Shown in pieces: positions 44,991 to 52,140 of a DNA stretch of 64,000 nucleotides (its first letter is position 1; each line of letters opens with the position of its first letter). Made by a program: the position numbers and the translations under genes. Source of the DNA: Actinomadura viridilutea (GTDB taxonomy: Bacteria > Actinomycetota > Actinomycetes > Streptosporangiales > Streptosporangiaceae); assembly GCA_003001795.1 (NCBI GenBank), contig PVNI01000007.1, positions 62,001-126,000 of the forward strand. The letters are read 5' to 3'. The notes beneath the pieces were generated by a model. It saw only the letters and a program-made list of their open reading frames with translations, was not told the origin of the DNA and did no database searches.

Positions 44991-45782
44991 ATGGCCGCGA
45001 ACCCTGCCCGCAAGCCGCTGATGGCCGGCAACTGGAAGATGAACAACTCGCACCTCGAGGCCATCAAGCTGGTGCAGCAGCTGGCGTTCACCCTCAAGGA
45101 GCCCGACTACGAGGCCGTCGAGGTGGTGGTGCTGCCGCCGTTCACCGCGATCCGCTCGGTGCAGACCTGCGTCGAGGCCGACAAGCTGGCGATCCGCTAC
45201 GGCGCGCAGGACGTCTCGCCGCACGCCTCCGGCGCCTACACCGGCGAGATCTCCGGCTCGATGCTGGCCAAGCTCGGCTGCTCGTACGTCGTCGTCGGGC
45301 ACTCCGAGCGCCGCCAGTACCACCACGAGGACGACGCGCTGGTGAACGCCAAGGTCAAGGCCGCCTTCGCCAACCAGATCGTCCCGATCATCTGCGTCGG
45401 GGAGGGCCTGGACGTGCGCAAGGCGGGCGAGCACGTGGCGCACACCCTCGCCCAGGTGGACGGCGCGCTGGAGAAGATCCCCGCCGAGCAGGCCCGGACC
45501 GCCGTCATCGCCTACGAGCCGGTGTGGGCCATCGGGACCGGCGAGGTCGCCACCCCGCAGGACGCGCAGGAGGTGTGCGGCGCGATCCGCACCCGGCTGG
45601 CCGAGCTGTACGACGGCGACGTGGCCGCCCAGGCGCGCGTGCTGTACGGCGGGTCGGTGAAGAGCGGCAACGTGGCCGGGATCATGAAGCAGCCGGACGT
45701 GGACGGCGCACTGGTCGGCGGTGCCAGCCTGGACCCCGGCGAGTTCGTCAAGATCTGCCGGTACCGCGACCTGCCCGCCTGA
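44991..45782 (+). CDS. tpiA: Triosephosphate isomerase
   Basis: TPI interconverts dihydroxyacetone phosphate and glyceraldehyde 3-phosphate, and so also receives the DHAP made by the inositol pathway. The 263-aa TIM barrel has GNWKMN (catalytic Lys), [11 protein letters not shown] (catalytic His) and [11 protein letters not shown] (catalytic Glu near 173). It also has the phosphate loops YGGSVKSGN and [10 protein letters not shown]. The ATG at 44991 is 6 bp after pgk. A wide-looped hairpin starts inside its stop codon. Confidence 0.97.
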   Translation: MAANPARKPLMAGNWKMNNSHLEAIKLVQQLAFTLKEPDYEAVEVVVLPPFTAIRSVQTCVEADKLAIRYGAQDVSPHASGAYTGEISGSMLAKLGCSYVVVGHSERRQYHHEDDALVNAKVKAAFANQIVPIICVGEGLDVRKAGEHVAHTLAQVDGALEKIPAEQARTAVIAYEPVWAIGTGEVATPQDAQEVCGAIRTRLAELYDGDVAAQARVLYGGSVKSGNVAGIMKQPDVDGALVGGASLDPGEFVKICRYRDLPA

Positions 45783-45830
45783 GAATCCGCCTCGATTCAC
45801 CATCGATTCGGCAACGACATGCGGATTCTC
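45781..45830 (+). terminator. Inverted repeat ending the gap-pgk-tpiA operon
   Basis: GAGAATCCGC (45781-45790) and GCGGATTCTC (45821-45830) match perfectly over 10 bp and enclose 30 nt containing two CGATTC copies. The repeat begins within the tpiA stop codon. Position favours a terminator or 3' end stabiliser; the wide loop is unusual. Confidence 0.5.
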
Positions 45831-45831
45831 G

Positions 45832-45894
45832 TCGTACCAGCCGGTAGTTCGTCGTACCCTTCGTACGTGACGGGTAAACCGCTCGGCTCGTACC
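45832..45894. repeat. Cluster of TCGTACC repeats upstream of secG
   Basis: TCGTACC occurs at 45832-45838, 45852-45858 and 45888-45894, with a variant TCGTACG at 45861-45867. These are four copies within 63 bp in the secG promoter region. Such clustering suggests a multi-site operator, but the binding protein is unknown. Confidence 0.4.
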
Positions 45895-45962
45895 ATGTCC
45901 TGTCCGTGCAAGTGTTCGAGAACGCGCCCCGCACCCGGGGCGGCCAGAGAAGGCGCTGAAAC

Positions 45963-46205
45963 GTGATCATCGCAACGTCGATCGTGCTCGCCATCACCAG
46001 CGTGCTGATGGTGATCCTCGTCCTGATGCACAAGGGCAAGGGCGGGGGCCTCTCCGACATGTTCGGCGGCGGTATCAGCTCGTCACTGGGCGGATCGTCG
46101 GTGGTCGAGCGCAACCTCGACCGGCTGACGATCGGCGTCGGGCTGGTCTGGGTCGCCTCGATCGTCGTGCTCGGGCTGCTGTTCAAGAGCAAGGGCGTCG
46201 GCTGA
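45963..46205 (+). CDS. secG: Preprotein translocase subunit SecG
   Basis: SecG is the small accessory subunit of the SecYEG channel. The 80-aa protein has two transmembrane helices (IIATSIVLAITSVLMVILVLMHK at 2-24 and IGVGLVWVASIVVLGLLF at 55-72). The conserved cytosolic GKGGGLSDMFGGG loop joins them. The GTG start at 45963 follows GAGAAGGCG. It is monocistronic, with a terminator at 46244-46275. Confidence 0.94.
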   Translation: MIIATSIVLAITSVLMVILVLMHKGKGGGLSDMFGGGISSSLGGSSVVERNLDRLTIGVGLVWVASIVVLGLLFKSKGVG

Positions 46206-46243
46206 GCGGACCCCGACCCGAGGACACCGGCCGTCGCGCCACC

Positions 46244-46275
46244 GTGCCGCGCCCGCCCCGAGGAGGGCGCGGCAC
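46244..46275 (+). terminator. Terminator after secG
   Basis: GTGCCGCGCCC (46244-46254) and GGGCGCGGCAC (46265-46275) form a perfect 11-bp stem with a 10-nt loop, 38 bp after secG and before the rbpA promoter region. Confidence 0.65.
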
Positions 46276-46280
46276 GCGGC

Positions 46281-46292
46281 GGTAGACAAGCG
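46281..46292 (+). promoter_or_regulatory. GGTAGACAAGCG element before rbpA, shared with gap
   Basis: The same 12-mer occurs at 42636-42647 before gap. Here it ends 28 bp before the rbpA start. TAGACA could be a -10 box with a start site about 7 bp later. No good -35 accompanies either copy, so its role is open. Confidence 0.35.
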
Positions 46293-46320
46293 AGCGGCAG
46301 ATCAAGCGAGGAGTTGGTCC

Positions 46321-46698
46321 GTGGCTAGTGGCAACGCGATTCGGGGCAGCCGGGTGGGCGCCGGCCCCATGGGAGAGGCCGAGCGCGGGGAGGCGGCTCC
46401 CCGCGTCTGGGTCACCTTCTACTGCGCCAACCGGCACGAGGTGCGCCCGAGCTTCGCGACGGACGTCGCCATTCCCGAAACGTGGGACTGCCCCCGCTGC
46501 GGGTTCCCCGCCGGGCAGGACCCCGACAACCCCCCGGCCCCGCCGAAGACCGAGCCGTACAAGACGCACCTTGCGTACGTGAAGGAGCGGCGCAGCGACG
46601 CCGACGGTCAGGCGATCCTGGAGGAGGCCCTCGCCAAGCTCCGCGAGCGGCGGGCCGCCGTCAAGGCCGCCATGCAGTCCGCGGGACGCAACAGCTGA
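46321..46698 (+). CDS. rbpA: RNA polymerase-binding protein RbpA
   Basis: RbpA binds group 1 and some group 2 sigma factors and stabilises the open complex; it is restricted to actinobacteria. The 125-aa protein has the N-terminal tail (MASGNAIRGSRVGAGPMGE) that enters the RNA polymerase cleft and a core beta-barrel with VTFYCANRHEVRPSFA and WDCPRCG. Its basic linker and C-terminal sigma interaction domain follow (EPYKTHLAYVKERRSDADGQAILEEAL). The start is GTG at 46321 behind GAGGAG. Confidence 0.96.
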   Translation: MASGNAIRGSRVGAGPMGEAERGEAAPRVWVTFYCANRHEVRPSFATDVAIPETWDCPRCGFPAGQDPDNPPAPPKTEPYKTHLAYVKERRSDADGQAILEEALAKLRERRAAVKAAMQSAGRNS

Positions 46699-46863
46699 CC
46701 GCGCGCGGTCCGCGCCCCCGAGATCGTCCCACGGCCCGGGTCCCGCCCACGGGGCGCCGGGCCGTTCGCATGCCCGCGGGGCCGTGCGCGCCGGCCGGGT
46801 CCCGTGTTCGGAGAGGCGGCCGGAGAGGTTCCGCCGGGGCGGCGCATGCGCGACGATCGGTCC

Positions 46864-47502
46864 ATGAGCAATGCGATCTTCGCCCGGTTCTTCGATCTGG
46901 TCGCGGCCCGGGGCGAGCAGCGCGGCAACGCCGATCTGCGCCGCGAGCTGCTGGCCGGGCTGTCCGGCCGGGTCGTGGAGGTGGGAGCGGGCAACGGGCT
47001 GAACTTCCCGCACTATCCGCCGGACGTGGCCGAGGTGGTCGCCGTCGAGCCGCAGCCGTACCTGCGGGGCAAGGCGGCCGCGGCGGCGCGGACCGCGCCG
47101 GTCGGCATCCGGGTGGTCGACGGGACCGCCGAGCGGATCCCGCTCGACGACTCCTGCGCCGACGCGGTGGTGGTGTCCGGGGTGCTGTGCTCGGTGCGCG
47201 ACCCGCGGGCGGCGCTGGAGGAGTTCCGCCGCGTGCTGCGGCCGGGCGGGCGGCTGCGCTTCTACGAGCACGTCCGCGCCGACGGCGGCTTCGGACGCCG
47301 CCAGGACCTGCTCGCCCCGCTGTGGGCGCGGCTGATGGGCGGCTGCCGCGTCGACCGCGACACCGTCGGGGAGCTGGAACGCGCCGGATACCGGATCGAA
47401 CGCTGCCGCCGGCTGGTGTTCCCGCCCGGGGCGCGGGTGTCGGTGGTGGCCCCCCGTGTCATCGGCACCGCGCTGCCCCTGGAACGACCCGGCCCGGCAT
47501 GA
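46864..47502 (+). CDS. Class I SAM-dependent methyltransferase (UbiE-like)
   Basis: This 212-aa protein has motif I VVEVGAGNGLNFPHY, the acidic post-I VAVEPQPYL, motif II DDSCADAVVVSGVLCSV and motif III LRPGGRLRFYEHVR. It is of the Methyltransf_11 type common in small-molecule methylation. The ATG at 46864 (MSNAIFARFFDLV) is preferred on resemblance to relatives; 46846 is also possible. It lies upstream of the glyA riboswitch and is probably a separate unit. The substrate is unknown. Confidence 0.78.
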   Translation: MSNAIFARFFDLVAARGEQRGNADLRRELLAGLSGRVVEVGAGNGLNFPHYPPDVAEVVAVEPQPYLRGKAAAAARTAPVGIRVVDGTAERIPLDDSCADAVVVSGVLCSVRDPRAALEEFRRVLRPGGRLRFYEHVRADGGFGRRQDLLAPLWARLMGGCRVDRDTVGELERAGYRIERCRRLVFPPGARVSVVAPRVIGTALPLERPGPA

Positions 47503-47544
47503 CCGGCCCGTGATCTCCGTCCGCGGACGGCGGGCGGCGCCGAC

Positions 47545-47550
47545 TACAAT
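47545..47550 (+). promoter_or_regulatory. -10 box of the glyA riboswitch transcript
   Basis: TACAAT is a strong -10 element placed directly before the ZTP aptamer (which begins at 47551), so transcription should start at or just inside P1. The expected -35 position carries no TTGACA; a perfect palindrome CCGTCCGCGGACGG (47517-47530) lies there instead. Confidence 0.5.
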
Positions 47551-47632
47551 GCGGTGCACGCGACTGGCGCAGTCAAGGTGGAATCGACCACCGGGGAGCG
47601 AACGCAGTCCGCACACCGCGCGCCTGGGTGTA
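47551..47632 (+). ncRNA. ZTP (pfl-motif) riboswitch aptamer upstream of glyA
   Basis: The conserved pfl-motif core is present: CGCGACTGGCG (47559-47569) and CCACCGGGGAGCG (47588-47600), then the 3' hairpin loop with GCGCCTGGG. Helices can be drawn. P1 is GCGG/CCGC plus TGC/GCA (47551-47557 with 47604-47612). P2 is GGTGG/CCACC (47577-47581 with 47588-47592). P3 is ACACC/GGTGT (47613-47617 with 47627-47631), its loop free for the pseudoknot. The class senses ZTP/ZMP, a signal of 10-formyl-THF shortage, and commonly controls glyA and other folate or purine genes. Confidence 0.9.
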
Positions 47633-47696
47633 CGGGCCCCCGTCGGCCGGGGGCGACCGTACCGGGGCCTCCGGCGAGAGCAGCGCGGAGGTCGTC
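47630..47696 (+). promoter_or_regulatory. Expression platform of the glyA ZTP riboswitch
   Basis: GTACGG plus GCCCCC (47630-47641) pairs with GGGGGC (47649-47654) and CCGTAC (47657-47662), a 12-bp hairpin with a GA bulge. It shares its first bases with P3 and so competes with the aptamer. Downstream, CCTCC (47668-47672) is complementary to the ribosome binding site GGAGG (47687-47691), five bases before the glyA ATG. This suggests translational control, perhaps combined with termination. No poly-T is present. Confidence 0.6.
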
Positions 47697-48968
47697 ATGC
47701 ACGAACCGGCCATCGCCCGTCTGCGGGCGCAGGATCCCGACATCGCCGGCCTGGTCGAGGCCGAGGCGCGGCGCCAGTTCGAGAAGCTGCGCCTGATCGC
47801 CTCGGAGAACTACGTGTCGCCCGCCGTCCTGGAGGCCACGGGCAGCGTCCTGACCAACAAGTACTCCGAGGGCTACGCGGGCCGCCGCTACTACGAGGGC
47901 CAGCAGAACATCGACCCGATCGAGCTGCTGGCCGTCGACCGGGCCAAGCAGGTCTTCGGCGTCGAGCACGCCAACGTGCAGTCGTACTCGGGCTCGCCCG
48001 CCAACCTGGCAGTCTACCTGGCGTTCCTGGAGCCCGGCGACACCGTCATGGGCATGTCGCTGCCGATGGGCGGCCACCTGACGCACGGCTGGTCGGTGTC
48101 GGCGACCGGCAGGTGGTTCCGGCCCGTCCGGTACGGGGTGCGCGAGGACACCGGCCGCATCGACATGGACCAGGTCCGCGACCTGGCCCGCGCGGAGCGG
48201 CCCAAGCTGATCTGGTGCGGCGGCACGGCCGTCCCGCGCACCATCGACTTCCCCGCGTTCGCCGAGATCGCCCGGGAGGTCGGCGCGGTGCTGGCCGCCG
48301 ACATCGCGCACATCGCCGGGCTGATCGCGGGCGGCGCCCACCCCTCGCCGGTCGGCTGCGCCGACGTGATCACCACCACCACGCACAAGACGCTGCGGGG
48401 GCCGCGCGGCGCCATGATCATGTCGACGGCGGAGCACGCCAAGGCCGTCGACAAGGCCGTCTTCCCCGGCCTGCAGGGCGGCCCGCACAACCACACCACC
48501 GCCGCCATCGCGGTGGCGCTGGGGGAGGCCGCGCGGCCGGAGTTCGCCGAGTACGCCCGCCGCGTCGTCGCGAACGCCAAGGCCCTGGCCGCCGCGCTGG
48601 CCGAACGCGGGTTCGACCTGGTCTCCGGCGGCACCGACAACCACCTGATCCTCATCGACCTGACCGGCAAGGGCGTGCCCGGCAAGCCCGCGGCGCAGGC
48701 CCTCGACCGGGCGGGCATCGAGCTGAACTACAACACCGTGCCGTTCGACCCGCGCACGCCGTTCGACCCGTCCGGGCTGCGGCTGGGCACCGCCGCGATC
48801 ACCACGCGCGGGCTCACCGAGGAGGCGATGCCGCAGATCGCCGCGTGGATCGACGAGGTCGTCCAGGCGACGGCGAAGGAGGACGAGGCGGTGCTCGCCC
48901 GCGTCGCCGGCGAGGTGCGCGAGCTGATGGCCGGCTACCCGATGCCCGGCTGGGCGCCCGCTCCCTGA
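47697..48968 (+). CDS. glyA: Serine hydroxymethyltransferase
   Basis: SHMT converts serine and tetrahydrofolate to glycine and 5,10-methylene-THF with PLP. The 423-aa protein has LIASENYVS, TNKYSEGYAGRRYYEGQQNID, ADIAHIAGLI and the PLP lysine in TTTTHKTLRGPRG (Lys near 231). The ATG at 47697 with GGAGG (47687-47691) gives the usual N-terminus; a GTG at 47628 lies inside the riboswitch and is rejected. Expression is likely controlled by the ZTP riboswitch. The 3' end overlaps the convergent methyltransferase gene by 34 bp. Confidence 0.95.
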   Translation: MHEPAIARLRAQDPDIAGLVEAEARRQFEKLRLIASENYVSPAVLEATGSVLTNKYSEGYAGRRYYEGQQNIDPIELLAVDRAKQVFGVEHANVQSYSGSPANLAVYLAFLEPGDTVMGMSLPMGGHLTHGWSVSATGRWFRPVRYGVREDTGRIDMDQVRDLARAERPKLIWCGGTAVPRTIDFPAFAEIAREVGAVLAADIAHIAGLIAGGAHPSPVGCADVITTTTHKTLRGPRGAMIMSTAEHAKAVDKAVFPGLQGGPHNHTTAAIAVALGEAARPEFAEYARRVVANAKALAAALAERGFDLVSGGTDNHLILIDLTGKGVPGKPAAQALDRAGIELNYNTVPFDPRTPFDPSGLRLGTAAITTRGLTEEAMPQIAAWIDEVVQATAKEDEAVLARVAGEVRELMAGYPMPGWAPAP

Positions 48969-49753
48969 CCGGAGCCCGCGCGGCGCAGCACCAGGATCAT
49001 CCGCCACGCGTCCGGGGCGGTGACGGGCACGTCGCCGAAGTCGCCGTAGCGGGCCGCGATCTCCAGTGCGCCCGACAGGCGGACGGCCGCCTCCACCTCG
49101 GTCGCCGACCAGAACCGGTACGGCACCACGTCGCGGATCACCCGGGTCGTCCCGCCCTCGGCGACGGTGACCGTGACGTGGTCTTCGGAGATCTGGGTGA
49201 CGGGGTCGAGCCGGTCGGTCGGCTCGCCCCACCGTACCGTGACGTGCACGCCGTCGCGTTCCACCGTCCACCCGGTGCTGACGCTCGGCTCGTCGGACAG
49301 CCGGTCGCGCGGATGCGACATCTCCACGATGTACACGCCGTCGCCGGCCAGGTGCTCGGCGACCCGGTCCAGGTGGGCGGTGAACGCGTCCAGCGTCATG
49401 AGGTGGGACGTGGAGTCCAGCATCGTCACCACCAGGTCGAACCGGCGGTCCAGGGCGAAGGCGGTCATGTCGTCCCGGACCACCCGCAGGTCGACGCCGG
49501 CGTCCTTGGCGGCCCGCTCGGCGTACGCGCACATCGCCGGGTTGATGTCCAGGGCCGTGGCCTCGACGCCGCGGCGGGCGAACTCGCGGGCGTGCTCTGC
49601 GGGCCCGGCGGCCAGCTCCAGCACGGTGCGGACGGCGGCGCCGCCGTCGCGGTGCCGCGCGCACCACGCCAGCAGCGCGTCCACCTCGGCGGGCACGTCC
49701 CGGAACGCGCACGCCAGCTCGTAGGCCCGCGGATCGTCGTAGATGCCGGTCAC
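48935..49753 (-). CDS. Class I SAM-dependent methyltransferase
   Basis: This 272-aa protein starts with MTGIYDDPRAYELACAFRD. Motif I is TVLELAAGPAEHAREFARRG, post-I ATALDINPAMCAYAERAA, motif II FDLVVTMLDSTSHLMTLDAF and motif III LAGDGVYIVEMSHPRD. The C-terminal half has a beta-rich insert (VTVRWGEPTDRLDP) found in a group of actinobacterial methyltransferases with unknown substrates. Its last 11 codons overlap the glyA 3' end on the other strand. Confidence 0.78.
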   Translation of the reverse strand: MTGIYDDPRAYELACAFRDVPAEVDALLAWCARHRDGGAAVRTVLELAAGPAEHAREFARRGVEATALDINPAMCAYAERAAKDAGVDLRVVRDDMTAFALDRRFDLVVTMLDSTSHLMTLDAFTAHLDRVAEHLAGDGVYIVEMSHPRDRLSDEPSVSTGWTVERDGVHVTVRWGEPTDRLDPVTQISEDHVTVTVAEGGTTRVIRDVVPYRFWSATEVEAAVRLSGALEIAARYGDFGDVPVTAPDAWRMILVLRRAGSGQGAGAQPGIG

Positions 49754-49780
49754 CCGGCCATCCTGCCACCCCGGGGCCGG

Positions 49781-50857
49781 TCAGCGGGACGCGGCGGCCG
49801 CCGCGCGGTCGGACGGGGCGGCGTCCCGGCCGTCCAGGCGCAGCCGAACCTCGACGACGCCGGGCTCGTCGGTGCGCCGGACCCGTCCGCCCAGCGACAT
49901 CAGCAGCCGCAGCACCCGCCGGTTCTCGGCGAGCGCGGCGGCCCGCAGCTCCACCAGTCCGCGCTCGCGGGCCAGCACCACCAGCAGCTCGGTGAGGGCC
50001 CGGCCGAGGCCGCGCCCCTGCCAGGCGTCCGCCACCAGGAACGCCAGCTCGGCCACGCCCGGTTCGAGCACGTGGATCAGGTGCGCCAGCGCCAGCAGCG
50101 ACCCGTCGGGCCCTTCGGCGACCAGCGTCAGCCCGTGCGCGGGGTCGGTGAAGTCCCGCATCGCCCTCGGGGGAGGGGCGGGCGTGGCGCTGAAGTAGCG
50201 CATGCGGCGCGACTCCGGCGAGCACCGCGCGTGCAGGTCGAGGACGGCGTCGGCGTCCCGCGGCCGGATGGGGCGCACCACCGCGCGCGTGCCGTCGCGC
50301 AGCACCACGGTCCGGGAGGCCGGGGCCGGGGAGGGCGCGGGCAGCGCCGCGCGCACCAGGGCGTCCGCGCGGGCCGCCTCGGTCGCGGTGAACGGCAGGC
50401 CGTAGCGCCGCAGCCGCACCGCGCGGCGCTCGCCGACCGGGACGGTCAGCACGTCCGGCGCGCCGTCGTCGTCGGCGGGCCCGGTGATCCAGGACGCCTC
50501 GTGCGCGCGCAGCAGCTCGGCCAGCACCTCCGGCAGGTCCTGCGGCCGGGCGCACAGGCGCGCCGCCAGCGTCAGCGCCCGCGTCGGCTCGTCGACCAGT
50601 TCGCGCGGGCGCGCGGGCACCACGGCGGTGCGCGCCCCGCCCGCCGCGGCGATCGCCTCGGCCAGCGCCCGCGCCGGCGGGGGATCCCCCGGGGCGGGGT
50701 CCGGGACGCTCACCACGAACTCGTCCACCACGCCGCCGGGACCGACCTGCACGGAGAGGCCGAGGATGTTGGCGCCCCGCTCGGCCAGCGCGGCGGTCAG
50801 CCGGGCCAGTCGGCCGGGCCTGTCCTCGATCTCGGTGCGGATTCTCAGCAGCGGCAT
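49781..50857 (-). CDS. ACT-domain/GNAT acetyltransferase fusion
   Basis: This 358-aa protein has an N-terminal ACT domain (residues 1-75; LLRIRTEIEDRPGRLARLTAALAERGANILGLSV). A variable middle of about 100 residues follows (LTLAARLCARPQDLPEVLAELLRAHEASW). A C-terminal GNAT domain (about 190-350) has AELAFLVADAWQGRGLGRALTELLVVLARERG, the acetyl-CoA loop. Actinobacterial GNAT-ACT chimeras have been described as amino-acid-responsive protein lysine acetyltransferases acting on acyl-CoA synthetases. That role is likely here but not shown. The ATG start at 50857 follows AAGGACCG. It lies 27 bp downstream of the methyltransferase start, on the same strand. Confidence 0.82.
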   Translation of the reverse strand: MPLLRIRTEIEDRPGRLARLTAALAERGANILGLSVQVGPGGVVDEFVVSVPDPAPGDPPPARALAEAIAAAGGARTAVVPARPRELVDEPTRALTLAARLCARPQDLPEVLAELLRAHEASWITGPADDDGAPDVLTVPVGERRAVRLRRYGLPFTATEAARADALVRAALPAPSPAPASRTVVLRDGTRAVVRPIRPRDADAVLDLHARCSPESRRMRYFSATPAPPPRAMRDFTDPAHGLTLVAEGPDGSLLALAHLIHVLEPGVAELAFLVADAWQGRGLGRALTELLVVLARERGLVELRAAALAENRRVLRLLMSLGGRVRRTDEPGVVEVRLRLDGRDAAPSDRAAAAASR

Positions 50858-51001
50858 GGGACGGTCCTTCCGCGGTCGGGAGCGGGGCGTCTCCCAGCGT
50901 CGCCGCGGGTTGTTACATAACCGCTACGCCAGCATGTTCTGACGGTTTCAGCCGTGCCGCGGGTCTTGAGGAGCGTCCGCCCAGCGCCTACCGTCGCGTA
51001 A

Positions 51002-51697
51002 GTGATCGACCCCCTGAGCGGCGAGGACATCCCCGGCCACCGGGTCCCGCCCGGCGGCCCCGGCTGGGACGGCGCGGACGACGCCGACGGCGGGGCGCGG
51101 CTGCCGCCGCTGTCCCCGGCCGTGCTGGACGACGCCCAGCGCCTGCTCTACGAGGCCGTCGCGGGCGGTTCCGACGGCCGAGAGGACGCCCCCGTCCGCC
51201 GCGTCGACCGGGACGGACGGCTGCTGGGGCCGTACAACGCGATGCTCTACAGCCCCCGCGTGGGCCTGTCGCTGCAGGAGCTGGGCGAGGCGCTGCGGTC
51301 GCGGATCTCCCTCACCCCCCGCGAACGCGAGATCGCCGCCCTGGTGGTGGCCGCGCACCGGCGCGCTGACTACGCGTGGTACGCCCACGAGCGCACCGGC
51401 CGGCGCGCCGGGCTGACCCCGCGGGAGATCGACATCCTGCGGGAGGGGAGGGCGCCGCTGCTGGCCGACGCGCGCGAACGGGTGGTGTACGAGGCGGCCC
51501 GGCAGCTGGCGGCCGAAGGCGACCTGGCCGACGCGCTGTTCACCGAGGCCGCCACCATCCTGGGGCGCGCCGGGCTGGTCGAGCTGGTCACCCTGGTGGG
51601 CTACTGCTCGACGCTCGCCCTGCACCTGAGGGTGTTCCGCGTCGGCGTGCCCGCGGGAGAACCCGCGCCCCGCTGGCCCGACGCCGACCCCGGATGA
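51002..51697 (+). CDS. Carboxymuconolactone decarboxylase/AhpD-like protein
   Basis: This 231-aa protein has an extended polar N-terminus (about 45 residues). An all-helical CMD/AhpD-fold core follows (LGPYNAMLYSPRVGLSLQELGEALR; REREIAALVVAAHRRADYAWYAHERTGRRAG; TPREIDILREG; LVELVTLVGYCSTLAL). The CxxC of peroxidase-type AhpD proteins is absent; the DYAWYAHE segment aligns there, as in the decarboxylase-like group. The function is unknown. The GTG start is at 51002. It is divergent from the ACT-GNAT gene. Confidence 0.78.
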   Translation: MIDPLSGEDIPGHRVPPGGPGWDGADDADGGARLPPLSPAVLDDAQRLLYEAVAGGSDGREDAPVRRVDRDGRLLGPYNAMLYSPRVGLSLQELGEALRSRISLTPREREIAALVVAAHRRADYAWYAHERTGRRAGLTPREIDILREGRAPLLADARERVVYEAARQLAAEGDLADALFTEAATILGRAGLVELVTLVGYCSTLALHLRVFRVGVPAGEPAPRWPDADPG

Positions 51698-51755
51698 CGC
51701 TGCGGGACCGTCGGCAAAGAATCGGCGAACCCGCATTTCGTCGCCGCTGCCGAGA

Positions 51756-51773
51756 CCCGCGGAAAAGAGCGGG
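51756..51773 (+). terminator. Possible terminator after the CMD-like gene
   Basis: CCCGC (51756-51760) and GCGGG (51769-51773) enclose an A-rich 8-nt loop (GGAAAAGA), 58 bp after the stop. The stem is short but the next promoter lies just downstream at 51822. Confidence 0.35.
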
Positions 51774-51821
51774 GCGGAGACGGCCTGATTCGGGCGTCTC
51801 GATATTCTCTTTCGGGCTCGA

Positions 51822-51849
51822 TTGACATTCCGGATCCTTCTGGTATCTC
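51822..51849 (+). promoter_or_regulatory. Candidate promoter of the YcaO locus
   Basis: TTGACA (51822-51827) is a consensus -35. TATCTC (51844-51849) follows after 16 bp as a weak -10. The surrounding 150 bp (51715-51890) are clearly AT-richer than the rest of the window. A second TTGACT at 51852-51857 may mark a tandem promoter. Confidence 0.45.
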
Positions 51850-51890
51850 TATTGACTGCTCCTGTCAGGATCAGACAAGCTCTGCGATGG

Positions 51891-52091
51891 ATGGCATCGG
51901 TATCAGGATGGCCGCAGATGACCCGGACGAACCCGGCGGCGCGCGTCCGCGCCGCGCACCCCGCCGCATCTGACGACCGGCCCCGCCGGACGCGCCCCGA
52001 GAGGCGCGAGAGCGGGCCGGCGGACGCGCCGATCGGCGGTCCGGACGCGGCGCTCGTCGCCCCCTGCACCCTTTCGGCGGTCGACCGGTGA
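51891..52091 (+). CDS. Candidate small peptide at the head of the YcaO locus (possible RiPP precursor)
   Basis: This 66-codon ORF starts at ATG 51891, or 57 codons from ATG 51918, which has AGGA 9 bp upstream. It is the first reasonable ORF after the TTGACA promoter and ends 49 bp before the PaaK-like gene. Its C-terminus contains a Gly-Gly pair (PIGG) followed by a 16-residue tail with adjacent Cys, Thr and Ser (APCTLSAVDR), as a heterocyclised core peptide might. A hand count gives GC at codon positions about 77, 73 and 90%, only weakly coding-like, so the gene itself is unproven. Confidence 0.3.
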   Translation: MASVSGWPQMTRTNPAARVRAAHPAASDDRPRRTRPERRESGPADAPIGGPDAALVAPCTLSAVDR

Positions 52092-52140
52092 ACCCCGCGG
52101 ACCGGCGACCTGCGACGCCCCGGGCCCTGCGGTCGGTGAT

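Noticed and set aside
47628-47696. An earlier GTG start for glyA adding 23 residues
   Set aside because: It would translate the ZTP riboswitch expression platform; the ATG at 47697 has GGAGG and gives the standard SHMT N-terminus.
47544-50555. A 1003-codon minus-strand frame
   Set aside because: It covers the real ACT-GNAT and methyltransferase genes in another frame and runs antisense to glyA. Its Arg/Gly/Ala-rich sequence is typical of frame shadows.
51694-51831. A 45-codon ORF overlapping the CMD-like stop as ATGA
   Set aside because: It is Arg-rich, has no ribosome binding site, and runs through the likely terminator and the start of the YcaO promoter. It was considered as a precursor peptide but is weaker than 51891-52091.
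51887-51973. A 28-codon ORF after the YcaO promoter
   Set aside because: It has no Cys, Ser or Thr, so it would be a poor YcaO substrate, and it has no ribosome binding site.
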